From contig CAJUCT010000062.1 in NCBI GenBank assembly GCA_910585015.1, forward strand, positions 1-15,248: DNA of 15,248 nt, written 5' to 3'. The DNA comes from an uncultured Acetatifactor sp. (GTDB lineage: Bacteria > Bacillota > Clostridia > Lachnospirales > Lachnospiraceae). Both the position numbers and the translations under genes were made by a program. Below the pieces are notes generated by a model. That model ran no database searches. It was not told the origin of the DNA and was given only the letters and a program-made list of their open reading frames with translations. Below are positions 14,447 through 15,248 of this stretch, in pieces. Every line of letters begins with the position of its first letter. Position 1 is the first letter of the stretch.

Positions 14447-14473
14447 TTGACTTGTTTGCTTCTGTGCTACACT
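14447..14473 (+). promoter_or_regulatory. Weak candidate promoter for the lipoprotein gene
   Basis: TTGACT (14447-14452) and TACACT (14468-14473) are 15 nt apart, shorter than ideal. An alternative -10, TATAAA at 14481-14486, pairs less well with TTGCTT at 14456-14461 (19 nt). One of them probably drives the gene starting at 14520. Confidence 0.35.
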
Positions 14474-14519
14474 TCCTATCTATAAATAAAGACCAATATC
14501 AATACGAAAGGGATATTAT

Positions 14520-15110
14520 ATGAAACGATTAATGCCTCTTATACTGTGTGTTTTGCTTTCCGCCTGCGCAAAAGTCCCCGATTCTGATTACGTTCCGTCC
14601 AGTGAAAACACCCTTGGGGAAATCCATACGGATACGGATTATGTCCCGCATAATGATGATACCGTTGAGGAGCCTCTTTCAGATTTCAATTATGCCTTAC
14701 CCGATTACAGCGCCCATGGGGAGACCTATGCAGATGAGGAAATGTACATAACCGAGCTGGCGGATCTGAAGATGCTGTCTTCGGGCAAACAGACGCTTGC
14801 CTGGGAGATAGAACCAGCCGATTGGAGCGCCAGCGTGTGGGATGGAGAAAATAACGTCTTAAAAGAATATCTGATGAACAGAGAAGTGGAGGTAGTGACG
14901 ATTATGATGAGTTTGTTTAATGATGAGCAGATAATGAAAACATATTGGAAAGATATGGAAAATACTCTTGCTCATAAAAAAGACAGGGAAACAGCCGAAA
15001 GATTGATAAAAAAAGGTAAAATGTCATTGGAAGATATTGCGGATTGTGTTCCGGCATTATCCTTTGATGAATTAAAAGAAATCGAAACCGAGGTTATGCA
15101 GTTAGCGTAA
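14520..15110 (+). CDS. Lipoprotein fused to a Rpn-transposase-like C-terminal tail
   Basis: This 196-residue product is a chimera. Residues 1-16 form a lipoprotein signal peptide with lipobox LLSAC and acceptor Cys16. Residues 21-71 hold three tandem 17-residue units beginning DSDYVP, DTDYVP and DFNYAL, with a fourth start at DEEMY (72). From about residue 110 the sequence resembles the C-terminus of Rpn/PD-(D/E)XK transposase-family proteins: VLKEYLMNREVEVVTIMMSL, then ETAERLIKKGKMSLEDIADC, ending in EVMQLA. The nuclease core is absent. The ATG at 14520 has AAGGGAT 7 nt upstream. If made, the protein would carry an intracellular-type tail on the outer face of the membrane, so it is probably a fusion by deletion; expression is uncertain. 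Confidence 0.65.
   Translation: MKRLMPLILCVLLSACAKVPDSDYVPSSENTLGEIHTDTDYVPHNDDTVEEPLSDFNYALPDYSAHGETYADEEMYITELADLKMLSSGKQTLAWEIEPADWSASVWDGENNVLKEYLMNREVEVVTIMMSLFNDEQIMKTYWKDMENTLAHKKDRETAERLIKKGKMSLEDIADCVPALSFDELKEIETEVMQLA
14580..14732 (+). repeat. Three tandem 51-bp (17-codon) repeats in the lipoprotein gene
   Basis: Units start at 14580, 14631 and 14682, each with a GAT-NNN-(G/A)AT-TAT/C pattern encoding Asp-X-Asp/Asn-Tyr. Units 1 and 2 share DxDYVP and a later T-x-x-E; unit 3 is diverged. The units are too diverged at DNA level for recent slippage. They probably make a flexible spacer that lifts a domain off the membrane. Confidence 0.55.
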
Positions 15111-15149
15111 TCGGCAAAACAATTTAATATCAAAATAACAGCGTAAAGG

Positions 15150-15193
15150 CGCATGGAGCAGTAAATTTGTAAACCATGCGTCTTTTTTGCGCC
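15150..15193 (+). terminator. Terminator hairpin with a possible alternative pairing, before the last gene
   Basis: CGCATGG (15150-15156) pairs with CCATGCG (15174-15180), followed by TCTTTTTT, a good rho-independent terminator for the lipoprotein gene. In addition GGCGCA (15148-15153) can pair with TGCGCC (15188-15193), which would compete with the terminator stem. Because the next ribosome site starts 5 nt later, this may also act as an attenuator for the following gene. Confidence 0.65.
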
Positions 15194-15206
15194 CAAAAGG
15201 AGGAAC

Positions 15207-15248
15207 ATGAGCGACAACATTCAGACCAACACCACAGGGCGATTAACG
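15207..15248 (+). CDS. Start of an unidentified gene, cut by the window end
   Basis: AGGAGGAA (15198-15205) lies directly before ATG at 15207, and the frame stays open to the window end, reading MSDNIQTNTTGRLT. Fourteen codons are too few to assign a family. The strong ribosome site and the terminator-like leader make it a credible gene. The leader style is reminiscent of clostridial conjugative-element cargo, which is inference. Confidence 0.5.
   Translation, partial: MSDNIQTNTTGRLT

Overview
The window looks like accessory DNA from a Gram-positive gut anaerobe of the Clostridia, most plausibly a Lachnospiraceae-type host. The basis is strong AGGAGG-type Shine-Dalgarno sites, a Bce-type peptide-antibiotic module, TnpV and large serine recombinase sequences typical of clostridial mobile elements, a Rpn-type transposase tail and an IS66 end. 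Species cannot be fixed from sequence reading alone. Base composition changes block by block: the first gene and the TfoX-like gene are AT-rich, while the minus-strand ABC operon is clearly GC-rich. This fits a patchwork of separately acquired pieces.

Layout: (1) 1-1225, a nitroreductase-family gene and an intact TnpV gene closed by a rho-independent terminator. (2) 1346-3575, a plus-strand operon of one ABC ATPase and two small ABC-2 type permeases, with genes overlapping or touching, probably a drug exporter. (3) 3595-4009, debris: an IS66 left end with a truncated tnpA, abutting the antisense N-terminus of an unidentified gene. (4) 4120-8809, a complete Bce-type module: response regulator and intramembrane-sensing kinase (overlapping ATGA), a strong hairpin plus a candidate BceR box, then ATPase and 10-TM permease (11-nt overlap). 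(5) 8815-9412, debris again: an antisense TnpV C-terminal fragment, then a serine recombinase catalytic fragment joined in frame to what looks like a RhuM C-terminus. (6) 13351 down to 9464, a minus-strand MacB/LolD-like ATPase and a 1014-residue FtsX-domain permease with a long coiled coil. Three copies of a ~55-bp palindrome-bearing repeat flank the ATPase gene. (7) 13577-15248, an acyltransferase N-terminal remnant, a TfoX C-terminal-domain gene, a lipoprotein fused to a Rpn-transposase-like tail, a terminator, and the first codons of a gene that runs out of the window.

Functionally the window is dominated by three export or resistance ABC systems. The best understood is the Bce module. 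By family knowledge, the transporter BceAB senses and removes cell-wall-active peptide antibiotics and signals through the kinase BceS, whose regulator BceR switches on bceAB; the candidate BceR box lies exactly in the RS/AB gap. The second operon resembles small drug exporters, and the third is a MacB-like pump with a probable local repressor-operator system. Nearly every gap between these systems holds truncated mobile-element genes, so the region reads as a resistance island assembled by repeated insertion and deletion. I found no wholly new system that I can prove. The most unusual signals are the repeat family around the minus-strand ABC operon and the chimeric lipoprotein/transposase-tail gene.
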